Shown here piece by piece: positions 45,006 through 53,727 of a stretch of DNA of 64,000 bases. Location: the NCBI RefSeq assembly GCF_051201015.1, contig NZ_JBPEHI010000006.1; one strand, written 5' to 3'. Source of the DNA: Petrimonas sulfuriphila. Lineage in GTDB: Bacteria > Bacteroidota > Bacteroidia > Bacteroidales > Dysgonomonadaceae. A model generated the notes under the pieces. That model was not told where the DNA came from. It made no database searches and saw only the letters and a list, made by a program, of their open reading frames with translations. The translations under genes and the position numbers were made by a program. The first letter of the stretch is position 1, and each line of letters begins with the position of its first letter.

Positions 45006-47021
45006 ATGAAGAAAATCATTCCTTTTGTTATTTACCTTGTCCTACCCTTTCTGGTTTATCCGCAGGGCAAAATTCATACGCCTAAGTATTGTCTGTTTTA
45101 CGATAATCATACTATGCCTGCTATCCCGGATGTAGGAGAAAATTTTGATGTAGAGGCATTTACTGATAGGATCAAAGCCTGTGGAGTAGATTACCTGACA
45201 TTCCACGCCCGCTGTAATTTGGGAATGGCTTATTACGATACAAAGATTGGCATAAAACACCCTTCTCTAAAATATGATCTTTTCGGGCAGCTTGCAGATG
45301 CATGCAATCGGAAAGGGATTGCTCTTACGGCATATCTGAATGGGGGAATAAGTAGTGCTGAGGGATTAAAACACAGAGAGTGGACGACTCTGTATTTTGA
45401 CGGCCGCGAATATCGTGAGCCACGTTTTACGCCTTACGTACGAACCATGTGCTACAATACCGCTTACAGAGATCATTTAATTGCCATGGTAGAAGAGATC
45501 GCACGAAATTATCCGGTGTCCGGCTTCTTTATTGATTGCCTTCAGAATTTCCCTTGCGTCTGCCCTGTTTGCGTAAAGGAAATGAAAGAAAAGGGAATTG
45601 ATTGGAACAATCTGGACGAAGTAACAAAATTTTCGGAATTCTCCGCGCTGAGATTAGCTGAAGATATTTACAAAGCGGCAACGAAAATAAATCCTAATTT
45701 ATTAATATACCACAACAATCCCGGTTACGAGGAACAGAGTAAATTCAGTACTTACTTTGAAGTAGAATGCCTTCCTGCCGGCGCATGGGGATATGAATAC
45801 TTACCGGTTTTATCTCACTATTTAAGGACGCTGGGCGACTATCCGGTTTTGAATATGACGGGCCGGTTTTACGATTGGGGGGATTTTGGAGGATTACGTC
45901 CCGGGGAAGCCATCAAGTCGGAGTTGCTTTACGGGTTGGCCAACGGGATGCGTCCCAATATCGGAGGCCATTTTCACCCCAGGGGGGATCTCGAGAATGC
46001 CGTCCTTGACAGGGTGGAAAGAATATACAGGGAACTCCAGACCATGGAACCCTGGTTCGACAACGCCAAGAACATAACTGAAATAGCCATCGTCTATCCA
46101 AAGAAAATTGCAAACATACGGGGCGACAGACAACTCAAAAGCGCGGTGCGCATGTTGAGCGAATTGAAGCAGCAGTTCGATGTGGTGACGCTGGCATCGG
46201 ACTGGAGCAAGTACAAGGTGCTGATCTTTCCCGACGACATTCTCTTTGACGAGGAAACGGCAAGACGCGTGAAGAAACACGTCAATGAAGGAAAGGCGGT
46301 CATTTCAACGGGGTTCTCCGGCCTTGATCCGGAGAAGAGACATTTTGTGCTCGAACAGGAATGGGGTATCAAATTTTTAGGAGAAAATCCGTTTGATCCG
46401 GCTTATTTTACCGTAGGGGAAAATTGTTATGAAGGGTTGCCGGACATGCCGCTCTCTTTATACTCCAACGGCATTGAAGTGGAAGCGTCCGGTAAAACAA
46501 GAACGGAGGCACGTCTTGTAAAACCATATCATAACCGGGATTGGGATGGGGAATATGCTTTCTATTATAATCCGCCAGACAAGGTGACGGAGAAGCCGGC
46601 GCTTACAATTAACGGGCAGGTGGCCCATTTCAGCCACCGTATATTCTCCGGGTATTACGATAAGGCATCCGTGGAGTTAAGAACAGTCTTTTCCAACGTG
46701 CTCGACCGGTTTCTTGCCAAACCGTTAGTAAAGACAAAAAATTTACCGTCATTCTCCCGGGTTTTTGTCACGGAACAACCCAAAAGAAGAATGGTGCATT
46801 TGCTTTCTTATCTGCCCGAGATGAGGGGAAATACGCAAATGATCGAAGAACCCATTGAACTTGACAACATAACCCTATCCCTTCGCCACGATGATAGAAA
46901 TTTCAAGAACATCTACCTGGCACCCGAAAAGGTGAAGCTGTCTTATACCCTTGAAGGTGATTATGTCCATATCAACGTACCTAAAAGCAAAGGATACTCT
47001 CTGCTGGTTATCGAAGAATAA
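45006..47021 (+). CDS. Family A': secreted hypothetical glycosyl hydrolase 6-like protein
   Basis: About 671 residues from ATG 45006 (a longer frame to 44982 overlaps the previous gene). It begins with a signal peptide (MKKIIPFVIYLVLPFLVYP, cut near QG), then KYCLFYDNHTMPAIPDVGEN and the GHL6-type barrel with GFFIDCLQNFPCVCPVC. From codon about 271 to the end it is identical to the family A protein at 38387 except for two residues, because the genes share a 1213-base tract. The N-terminal parts differ at many positions, including the active-site side of the barrel, which suggests distinct specificities on a shared scaffold. Confidence 0.7.
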   Translation: MKKIIPFVIYLVLPFLVYPQGKIHTPKYCLFYDNHTMPAIPDVGENFDVEAFTDRIKACGVDYLTFHARCNLGMAYYDTKIGIKHPSLKYDLFGQLADACNRKGIALTAYLNGGISSAEGLKHREWTTLYFDGREYREPRFTPYVRTMCYNTAYRDHLIAMVEEIARNYPVSGFFIDCLQNFPCVCPVCVKEMKEKGIDWNNLDEVTKFSEFSALRLAEDIYKAATKINPNLLIYHNNPGYEEQSKFSTYFEVECLPAGAWGYEYLPVLSHYLRTLGDYPVLNMTGRFYDWGDFGGLRPGEAIKSELLYGLANGMRPNIGGHFHPRGDLENAVLDRVERIYRELQTMEPWFDNAKNITEIAIVYPKKIANIRGDRQLKSAVRMLSELKQQFDVVTLASDWSKYKVLIFPDDILFDEETARRVKKHVNEGKAVISTGFSGLDPEKRHFVLEQEWGIKFLGENPFDPAYFTVGENCYEGLPDMPLSLYSNGIEVEASGKTRTEARLVKPYHNRDWDGEYAFYYNPPDKVTEKPALTINGQVAHFSHRIFSGYYDKASVELRTVFSNVLDRFLAKPLVKTKNLPSFSRVFVTEQPKRRMVHLLSYLPEMRGNTQMIEEPIELDNITLSLRHDDRNFKNIYLAPEKVKLSYTLEGDYVHINVPKSKGYSLLVIEE

Positions 47022-47028
47022 ACAAATA
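45816..47028 (+). repeat. Near-identical 1213-base tract, copy 2
   Basis: Partner of 39134-40346. Differences noted at 46428 (T) and 46936 (A). By eye the tract is richer in G and C than the 5' halves of both genes. Confidence 0.95.
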
Positions 47029-47114
47029 TTTTTATAATAAACATGCACTTCTGGTAATAAACAGATCTCTCTTTAAAGGTATTCGAATACGTATATGTAA
47101 ATACAATCAAAAAA

Positions 47115-49490
47115 ATGAGAAAAAATTTTACCCGTAGAAATTTTTTAATTACAAGCACTACCGGCCTCGTCGGAATGACTGTTTCACCCACTATGGGCTT
47201 TGCTGAAAAGAGTGATATTTCCACAGAAAACACCATAAAAAACAGAAACGTAACCCCTTTCCTTTCAGAGGTTGAACGCCTTGCTGTGGAAGAACCGTAT
47301 GACTACCACAAACATCTTTCAACGGCTCCTGTGCATGTATGGAGAAGGGACAAGAGCACCTCAGCGGAAAAGGATGAGATGACCATTCTCAATCACGGGT
47401 GGAAACTGGTTTACTTGAAACAGGCAGGTATTGTCACCTTAACCGCCGTTCAAGATTTTCAGGATTATATGGTTATTTCACACGGTGTGGCAATAGAATT
47501 CGAAGAAAGGGTCACCTTGAATGACTGGAAGAAATTAAGTCAATGTATTGTTGCAGGAACGAGAGAGCAGCTTCCCGGATGCGGGTTAACCCTTAAAAAC
47601 CCCAAAGATTACGAAATACAGGTAACTCCTCGTCGTATTGTTGTGTGTGGTTATGACGAACAAGGAACAATGTTCGGCCTTTATAACCTGGAAGCAAGAA
47701 TGAATCTTCGTGAAGCTCCTTTTTTACCCAACAACTTAAAAACAGTTCGCCACAGTTTATACCATACGCGCATGGTTCTATCGTGGATGGGATGGATGGA
47801 ATGGCCTGATGCACTTTTGTCCCATCTTGTTCATGACGGCTTTGACGGTATTTTTGCCGGTGTATATACCAACCCGAATGGAGACCGGACAACAGCCGAT
47901 AATTCTACCGATTTTTACGCACGCCTGATGTACGGAGTGCGTAAACAAGATCCTGCAAAAATAAGAGATCTGATTAAACGAGCTTCCAAATACGGCTTGA
48001 AAGTTTACACGCAGATCATTTTCCAATACTTGGGAACCGAAGAAAGCGAAGCGGAATTGCGTAGACTGGTACGAGATATTGTCCGGGAATTTCCTGAAAT
48101 CAACGGATACATCCTCTTAACGGAGGGATTCTGGTACAAAAAATGGGGGGGAGGCCACGGTGCAAGTAAGGAGTACCTTCAGGATTGGGCTAAAAATTGG
48201 TCGTATGCTGTGGGAATAGTCGAAGAAGAGTGTCATAAAATGAACCCGGCCATAGAAATACTTCCATGGGAATACAATATCGATTTTCGTCCCCAAAATA
48301 CGGAAATAAAGCGCTATTTCATTCAACAACTCCCTGAGAACACCACCCCCATGCTCACCTGGGAAAATGGAAAAAGTTTTGAAATAGACGGCATGCAGGG
48401 ATATTTGCGTGATTATTCCTTAAATCAAATTGGCCCGGCCGAAGTGACGGAAGCACAAATAGAGGAAGCCAAAAATCGTAACATGAGGGTCTTCTCTAAA
48501 GTAGACACCTTTGCCAGTTGGCAATACGGAACAATACCTTATCTGCCCTGTCCTTATCAATGGCATGACCGTTATAAGGCGTTGGAAAGACTAGGTGTGA
48601 ACGGAACGTTGGAGAGCTGGAGCAGCGGTTACAAACCCAATTTTTTAAGTAATCTTCGTGCATGGACTTGTTGGACAGATTATCCTTCTTTTGAGACACT
48701 TTTGAATCAAACGGCTACGGTAATTTTTGGAAAAAATCAGCAGGAACAGGTATTAAAAGCATGGGAACATTTTAGCAGGGCTATCCGTCTTGTTCCCGAC
48801 ACCGGGCCTAATATGGGCACTAACAATGCTATTGGAAATCCTATATTTTTCCAGGTACCCCCAGTAAGAACAGCAACTTTTACCTATTCATGGTCAGATC
48901 CGGCAAAGAATGATCCAGATCTCAACCCTTACTGGCCGTTTACCGTTTCCCGTATGGTATTCTTCCCCGATTTTTCGAATCAGGTAAATAGGGCAGAACA
49001 ATATGCCAGAAATGCAACAGGTATTGTCGCTACAAATGAAACAAAGATTCTGCCCCTTTTCCTTAATTATCTAAAAAAAGCCATTGATGAAATGGAAAGG
49101 GGATTGACTTTATACAGGTCTGCCGCAATTAACAGTCCTGAGGCTAAACGCAGAGAAGCGGTAAGAGAAGTAATTGTGGCTGAACAACTACAACGAATGA
49201 TGCAAAGCGACTACGCTATCCTTGAATTTGAAGATCTCCGGATGAAGCTAGTAAAAGAAAAAGAAAAAGAAGCTATTCAGGAGATCCTTGATAGAATGGA
49301 AAATATTGTAAAAGACGAGATCGAACGGACTGAACTCTCCTTATTGGCCACAACTAGAGATTCCCGTATGGGTTTTCAGTTTGAGCAAGATTATGTCTAT
49401 ACCCCATACTCATTAAAAGAGAAACTTTTGGTTTTGAAAGACACCTTATTGTACCAGTTGCCTAAAGTCAGAAAAGAAAACATTCGATAA
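47115..49490 (+). CDS. Family C': Tat-exported glycosidase-like protein
   Basis: A 791-residue protein with a twin-arginine signal (FTRRNFLITSTTGLVG), so it is probably exported folded. Residues about 100-200 resemble the small GH20b-like N-terminal domain (PRRIVVCGYDEQGTMFGLYN). About 215-500 is a barrel with MVLSWMGWMEWPDALLSHLV, GFDGIFAGVYTNPNGD and INGYILLTEGFWYKKWGGG. The C-terminal third is helical and related to the protein at 35522-38353 (ENIVKDEIERTEL versus EHIVHEEIKQSEE), but there is no terminal binding domain. Candidate catalytic acids were not assigned. A creatinase-like gene follows after 20 bases. Confidence 0.65.
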   Translation: MRKNFTRRNFLITSTTGLVGMTVSPTMGFAEKSDISTENTIKNRNVTPFLSEVERLAVEEPYDYHKHLSTAPVHVWRRDKSTSAEKDEMTILNHGWKLVYLKQAGIVTLTAVQDFQDYMVISHGVAIEFEERVTLNDWKKLSQCIVAGTREQLPGCGLTLKNPKDYEIQVTPRRIVVCGYDEQGTMFGLYNLEARMNLREAPFLPNNLKTVRHSLYHTRMVLSWMGWMEWPDALLSHLVHDGFDGIFAGVYTNPNGDRTTADNSTDFYARLMYGVRKQDPAKIRDLIKRASKYGLKVYTQIIFQYLGTEESEAELRRLVRDIVREFPEINGYILLTEGFWYKKWGGGHGASKEYLQDWAKNWSYAVGIVEEECHKMNPAIEILPWEYNIDFRPQNTEIKRYFIQQLPENTTPMLTWENGKSFEIDGMQGYLRDYSLNQIGPAEVTEAQIEEAKNRNMRVFSKVDTFASWQYGTIPYLPCPYQWHDRYKALERLGVNGTLESWSSGYKPNFLSNLRAWTCWTDYPSFETLLNQTATVIFGKNQQEQVLKAWEHFSRAIRLVPDTGPNMGTNNAIGNPIFFQVPPVRTATFTYSWSDPAKNDPDLNPYWPFTVSRMVFFPDFSNQVNRAEQYARNATGIVATNETKILPLFLNYLKKAIDEMERGLTLYRSAAINSPEAKRREAVREVIVAEQLQRMMQSDYAILEFEDLRMKLVKEKEKEAIQEILDRMENIVKDEIERTELSLLATTRDSRMGFQFEQDYVYTPYSLKEKLLVLKDTLLYQLPKVRKENIR

Positions 49491-49510
49491 ACTTTATAAC
49501 AAAATTATTA

Positions 49511-50689
49511 ATGAAAAAAAACTGTATTATGAACACAACAACAATCCCAACAAGTGAATTTAAAGAAAGAATCAGGAAGTTTCAGGCAAACATCAAAAAA
49601 GAAGGCTTAGACGCCTGTTTAGTACATGCCACAGAATCAGACATGGCATTCGTCAGGTATTTGAGTGAGTACTGGCCCGTGTTTGAAACAGCTGCGGTAT
49701 TTGTACCGGCACAGGGAGAAGCAATATTGTTAGTTGGCCCCGAAAGTGATTTATACGCGTCACAGAGAAGTTTTTTCAAAAATATTGAAAAGTTGATAGA
49801 ATACCGCGAATCAGCTGAGCCGGACGCGCCTGGGATGTCTTTTATTACATACAAAGATTTGTTGGAGAAATACGATTTGCAACACATTCGTAAATTAGGC
49901 ATCGTGGGATGGGCTATTACTCCCCTACCCGTATATACCTCCCTAAAAGAGCAGCTTCCTAACGTAGAAATCGTAAAAGCAGACATGACCCTTTGGCCCC
50001 TTCGGTTCGTAAAAAGTGAAAATGAACTCGCATGCATGAGGAAGGCGTACCAGATATCGGAACTTGCTGTGGAAGCTATATTGAACGAGATAAAACCGGG
50101 TATGACGGAACTCCAGGTCATTGGAATTGCCCAACGTGAGATATATAAACACGGGGGAGAATATGAAGGACACTCCCTTTACTGTTTTTGCGGAGAGTCT
50201 ACCAACAATGCTATCTCAAGACCAGGACACAATACAATCGTAGAAAATGAAGTAATACAACTTAATATAGGCGCAAGAGTCAGTGGCTATTCATCCAGCG
50301 TGGGTTTGCCGTTCTCCATCGGGCCGTTGCCCGAGCGGAAAAGACGTTTAATAGAATTTGGGTTAGAAGCTCACAAAAGAACCATAGGTATGATTGCTGC
50401 AGGAAAGCCTGCTGGACAAGTTGTCAATGACTACGAGAATTGGGTAAAGGAGCAAGGTTTTGGCCAATATCTTCTTTACGGCCCGTGTCATGCTATCGGT
50501 ATGATGGAAGTAGAGCGTCCCTGGATGGAATCGACTTCCGAATATCTATTGCAGAAAAATATGACTTTTCAAATCGATACTTTTTTCTACGATAAAGATT
50601 TTGGCTTAAGGTGGGAAAACGGAGTCATTGTTAAAGATGGCGGTGTAGAAATGATGTCCTCTAAATTTATGAAATACATTGAACTTTAA
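49511..50689 (+). CDS. Creatinase-like M24-family protein lacking peptidase metal ligands
   Basis: A 392-residue pita-bread-fold protein: an N-terminal creatinase/prolidase domain (LDACLVHATESDMAFVRYLS) and a C-terminal M24 domain. In metallo-M24 enzymes the motif DxGAxxxGYxSD gives two aspartate ligands; here it reads NIGARVSGYSSS, so Asp becomes Asn252 and Ser263. The catalytic histidine is kept in GPCHAIGM (His327). That pattern is like creatinase, which works without metal, rather than Xaa-Pro aminopeptidase. An ATG at 49529 is an alternative start. The next gene, 12 bases away, is a creatininase-family protein, so a short amide or ureido substrate is suggested (inference). Confidence 0.78.
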   Translation: MKKNCIMNTTTIPTSEFKERIRKFQANIKKEGLDACLVHATESDMAFVRYLSEYWPVFETAAVFVPAQGEAILLVGPESDLYASQRSFFKNIEKLIEYRESAEPDAPGMSFITYKDLLEKYDLQHIRKLGIVGWAITPLPVYTSLKEQLPNVEIVKADMTLWPLRFVKSENELACMRKAYQISELAVEAILNEIKPGMTELQVIGIAQREIYKHGGEYEGHSLYCFCGESTNNAISRPGHNTIVENEVIQLNIGARVSGYSSSVGLPFSIGPLPERKRRLIEFGLEAHKRTIGMIAAGKPAGQVVNDYENWVKEQGFGQYLLYGPCHAIGMMEVERPWMESTSEYLLQKNMTFQIDTFFYDKDFGLRWENGVIVKDGGVEMMSSKFMKYIEL

Positions 50690-50701
50690 ACGATAAAAAA
50701 T

Positions 50702-51445
50702 ATGCGTTACGAATATATGTTTCCGGATCAAATCCGAAAGTCTATCGATGAGAATACTCCGGTAGTTATGGCGTTAGGTGTTATAGAATATCATGCCGAA
50801 CATCTTTGCACAGGTGTAGATACATTAGTTGTACAAGGTGCGTTGGAAATGTTGGAGAAAGAAATGGAGGTGATTATTTTACCGCCTTTTTGGTTCGGCG
50901 CAGGATCTTATGCCGTATCCGGGCCTGAACGCAAGGGAGGCATGCACATTGATTCAGGCGTACTCAACACCTTTGCACGGCAATTATTTTACAACCTGTT
51001 GCGAATTGGTTTCCGCAATATAAATTTGTTTTATCACCATCAAAGTGAAAACTTCGCGAGCGGTATGCCAAACGATTTAGCATTCAGGCTGGCCGCCAAG
51101 CAGGAAATTTTCGCTTTTCTCGACCGGGAAAAAGGGGATGGCTGGTGGGGAGAAGACAAGGCCTCTGCCAATTACTACGCAGAACATGATGCGGGAACGG
51201 ACCCGTTCAGTTGGATTCGGGTAGAACCCTTTATGAGTGCCGAGGCACAGGCACAGTGGCCGATTGATCATGCCGGTGAACAAGAGACCTCACTTATGAT
51301 GGCTTTTGCTCCCGAAGGAGTCGACATGAAGCGTTTCGACGACAAATATTGGTATGCACAACACGCACCCAAGGCTAACATGGAATATGCGAATAAGGCA
51401 AAGGCCTTTATCTTGACAGATTTAAAGAAAAGATTAAGCAAATAA
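50702..51445 (+). CDS. Creatininase-family hydrolase
   Basis: A 247-residue metal-dependent hydrolase of the creatininase fold. Ligand candidates are Glu29 and His31 in GVIEYHAEH, Asp40 in TGVDT, the HHQSEN segment (in place of NGHGGN in the copy at 5188-5934) and the glutamate in DHAGEQETS. True creatininase opens creatinine to creatine, but family members also act on peptides, formamides and cyclic ketones. Its close coupling with a creatinase-like gene before (12 bases) and an epimerase-like gene after (2 bases) implies a common substrate derived from the imported glycan. Confidence 0.82.
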   Translation: MRYEYMFPDQIRKSIDENTPVVMALGVIEYHAEHLCTGVDTLVVQGALEMLEKEMEVIILPPFWFGAGSYAVSGPERKGGMHIDSGVLNTFARQLFYNLLRIGFRNINLFYHHQSENFASGMPNDLAFRLAAKQEIFAFLDREKGDGWWGEDKASANYYAEHDAGTDPFSWIRVEPFMSAEAQAQWPIDHAGEQETSLMMAFAPEGVDMKRFDDKYWYAQHAPKANMEYANKAKAFILTDLKKRLSK

Positions 51446-51447
51446 AA

Positions 51448-52392
51448 ATGACCGGAATTGAGTTAACTGAACTGCTGAACAAGTCTTATCGACGTTGGTA
51501 CCTTACCGGTAATATGGAAAATGGCGTGATAGCCGCATTGGACCTGGAAGGACGGTTGTTCACGATTGTAAACGGACAAGTTTTAAACAGGGTTCTGCCC
51601 TCGGCCATTGAAAAACGTTCCAATAAAAATGCATATCAAAACCCTGGGGGCGACGCGCTTTGGCCCGCCCCCGAAGGGACAACGTTGGGTTATGAATATC
51701 CAACAGGAAACTGGCGTGTTCCGCCATCTGTTACCGGAGCGGTGTGGGAAGTTATTTTATCAGAAGAAGACAAAACGGTCTTAAGGGCTGAAATTGATTT
51801 GATAAATAACCAACAAACAGGCCTTCCGTGTGAATTTGAAAGACACGTAAAGATTGAAACAGATCAGCATGTTTTCAGACAAAACGTTACCGAACTTATT
51901 CGATACGTGGGAAAAAAGACGATCAACAACGGAGAATTTATGTTAGCGCCCTGGTCACTGTGCCAGTTCGATTCTGGTGAAAGAGGCAGAGTCGTAATAC
52001 CCGTTTCTGATGAAGAAAATATTTGGGACTTGTACAACTCCAGTAAACAGCAGCGTTTTATTGAAGATGGCCGACTGATTGTCAACACAGAAACGGATCA
52101 AAGGTTTCAGTTGGGGTTAAGTGAAAAAGTAGATTGGATAGAATACCTTCCCGGTGAAAAGTTCAGGGTAAAGCGCAGCGTGTTGAACGTTGCATCGAAA
52201 CATCAATATATTGATATTGCGGATATTTCTCCCGATAAAACTCCTTCAGCCAAAGGGGTCAAATTGAGTGTTTATTGCGATCCCTCCGGATTCATGGAGA
52301 TAGAAGGTTGCGGTAGATGTCCCGATACACTAACACCCGGTATAGAAATGAGTGTCGATATTTTAACAGAATACATAGTTACAGATTATTAA
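51448..52392 (+). CDS. Aldose-epimerase-like (galactose mutarotase fold) protein
   Basis: A 314-residue cytosolic protein. The segment QNPGGDALWPAPEGTTLGYE and the beta-sandwich pattern (KIETDQHVFRQNVTELIRYV, LAPWSLCQF) recall the galactose-mutarotase-like superfamily, close to uncharacterised DUF4432/DUF6786-type proteins. The catalytic His/Glu pair of true mutarotases was not located. Its start lies two bases after the creatininase-like stop, so translation is probably coupled. A role in handling a sugar or polyol released from the glycan is inferred. Confidence 0.5.
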   Translation: MTGIELTELLNKSYRRWYLTGNMENGVIAALDLEGRLFTIVNGQVLNRVLPSAIEKRSNKNAYQNPGGDALWPAPEGTTLGYEYPTGNWRVPPSVTGAVWEVILSEEDKTVLRAEIDLINNQQTGLPCEFERHVKIETDQHVFRQNVTELIRYVGKKTINNGEFMLAPWSLCQFDSGERGRVVIPVSDEENIWDLYNSSKQQRFIEDGRLIVNTETDQRFQLGLSEKVDWIEYLPGEKFRVKRSVLNVASKHQYIDIADISPDKTPSAKGVKLSVYCDPSGFMEIEGCGRCPDTLTPGIEMSVDILTEYIVTDY

Positions 52393-52454
52393 TGATTTAG
52401 ATTCCGTATGTACAGCGATAAACATACAAAAGCTCAATTAATAACATATTAAGA

Positions 52455-53663
52455 ATGAAAGTAGATAAAAAAAACATCATTGTACCGTTACTCCTGGTGG
52501 GTTCGATGAATGCTATATTGGGTTTTGCACTGGGGGTTAATGCTTTTTTTATTCCTTTTGTAAAACAGGCATTTCATGTTACCACAGCAATGTCATACTT
52601 GATCATGCTGGCTACATTCTCGGCTTACCTGGTCTTTGGTGGCGTAGCAGGCAATATTTTAAAAAAAGCAGGTTATAAAGGCGGAATGGTCATTGCACTT
52701 ATACTGATGGCTGTAGGTTTTCTCATTATTGTGCCTTCAGCTAAAACGGTAAACTTTTCCTTGTTTTTATTGGCCCTCTTCATCAATGGTTTGGGACAAG
52801 CACTGCTGACAGGTGCTTACAGCACCTATGTCTCCATTATAGGATCACCTGAAAGTGCAGCATCAAGAATTTCATTCATGGGGATTTGTGCGAAAATATT
52901 TTATGCTGCCGCATCTTTTATTTTGGCTGTTTTTATGGATTTGAGCAATGTAAGGATAACCGACATTATTACTCCGTTTTATATCATTGCAGCCGTAATG
53001 TCTGTAATGGGAATTATCTATTATTTTTCTCCTCTGCCTGAAGTAAAAGCTATAGGAGAAGAAACAGAAACAGGAGAAATACAGAACTCTTATTCTTCTA
53101 CAAAAACAAGTGTATGGCAGTTTCCACATTTGCTTTTAGGAGTTGTGGCCATATTTTTTACGGTGGGAGTGGAATACCTGGCTTTAGGAACAATAAATGA
53201 TTATGCCAATATATTGGGATTGTCTTCCCCACATAACTATGTGTGGTTTGTTTCGTTTGCCATGATAGTAGGATATTTGGTAGGGATGATTTTTATCCCA
53301 AAATATATAAGTCAGACGCAGGCATTGCTTGCATCTACCATATTAGGAATTATTGTGAGCATAACCATTCTTATATTGCCTTCTACTATTTCTATCTACT
53401 TAATACCTTTATTGGGGCTCGCGAACGCTTTGTTGTGGCCTGCTATATGGCCCTTAGCTATTGCCGACTTAGGAAAGTTCACCAAATCGGGTTCTGCGTT
53501 ATTGGTAACCGGGATTGTGGGTGCGGGCATTATTCCGTTGATCTTTGGGTATTTTGCACAACACTTTTCTTATCAAATGGCTTATGCCATAGGATTACCG
53601 GCTTACCTATTTATTATGTATTATGCACTGTGGGGAAGTAAAATACGGACAAAACAAGCCTGA
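52455..53663 (+). CDS. Major facilitator superfamily transporter
   Basis: A 402-residue membrane protein with about twelve hydrophobic segments and a central polar loop (PEVKAIGEETETGEIQNSYS). The first half has LGFALGVNAFFIPFVKQAF and the G-x-L-x-x-x-G type segment AGNILKKAGYKGG, as in FucP-like MFS sugar transporters. It is the last gene of the rightward operon. It probably carries the mono- or oligosaccharide released in the periplasm into the cytosol. Confidence 0.85.
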   Translation: MKVDKKNIIVPLLLVGSMNAILGFALGVNAFFIPFVKQAFHVTTAMSYLIMLATFSAYLVFGGVAGNILKKAGYKGGMVIALILMAVGFLIIVPSAKTVNFSLFLLALFINGLGQALLTGAYSTYVSIIGSPESAASRISFMGICAKIFYAAASFILAVFMDLSNVRITDIITPFYIIAAVMSVMGIIYYFSPLPEVKAIGEETETGEIQNSYSSTKTSVWQFPHLLLGVVAIFFTVGVEYLALGTINDYANILGLSSPHNYVWFVSFAMIVGYLVGMIFIPKYISQTQALLASTILGIIVSITILILPSTISIYLIPLLGLANALLWPAIWPLAIADLGKFTKSGSALLVTGIVGAGIIPLIFGYFAQHFSYQMAYAIGLPAYLFIMYYALWGSKIRTKQA

Positions 53664-53727
53664 TTATATGGATTGAATTACTTGTCTTGACGAAAATTTG
53701 TAAAATTGCTTACCAGGAGGAAAGTAA

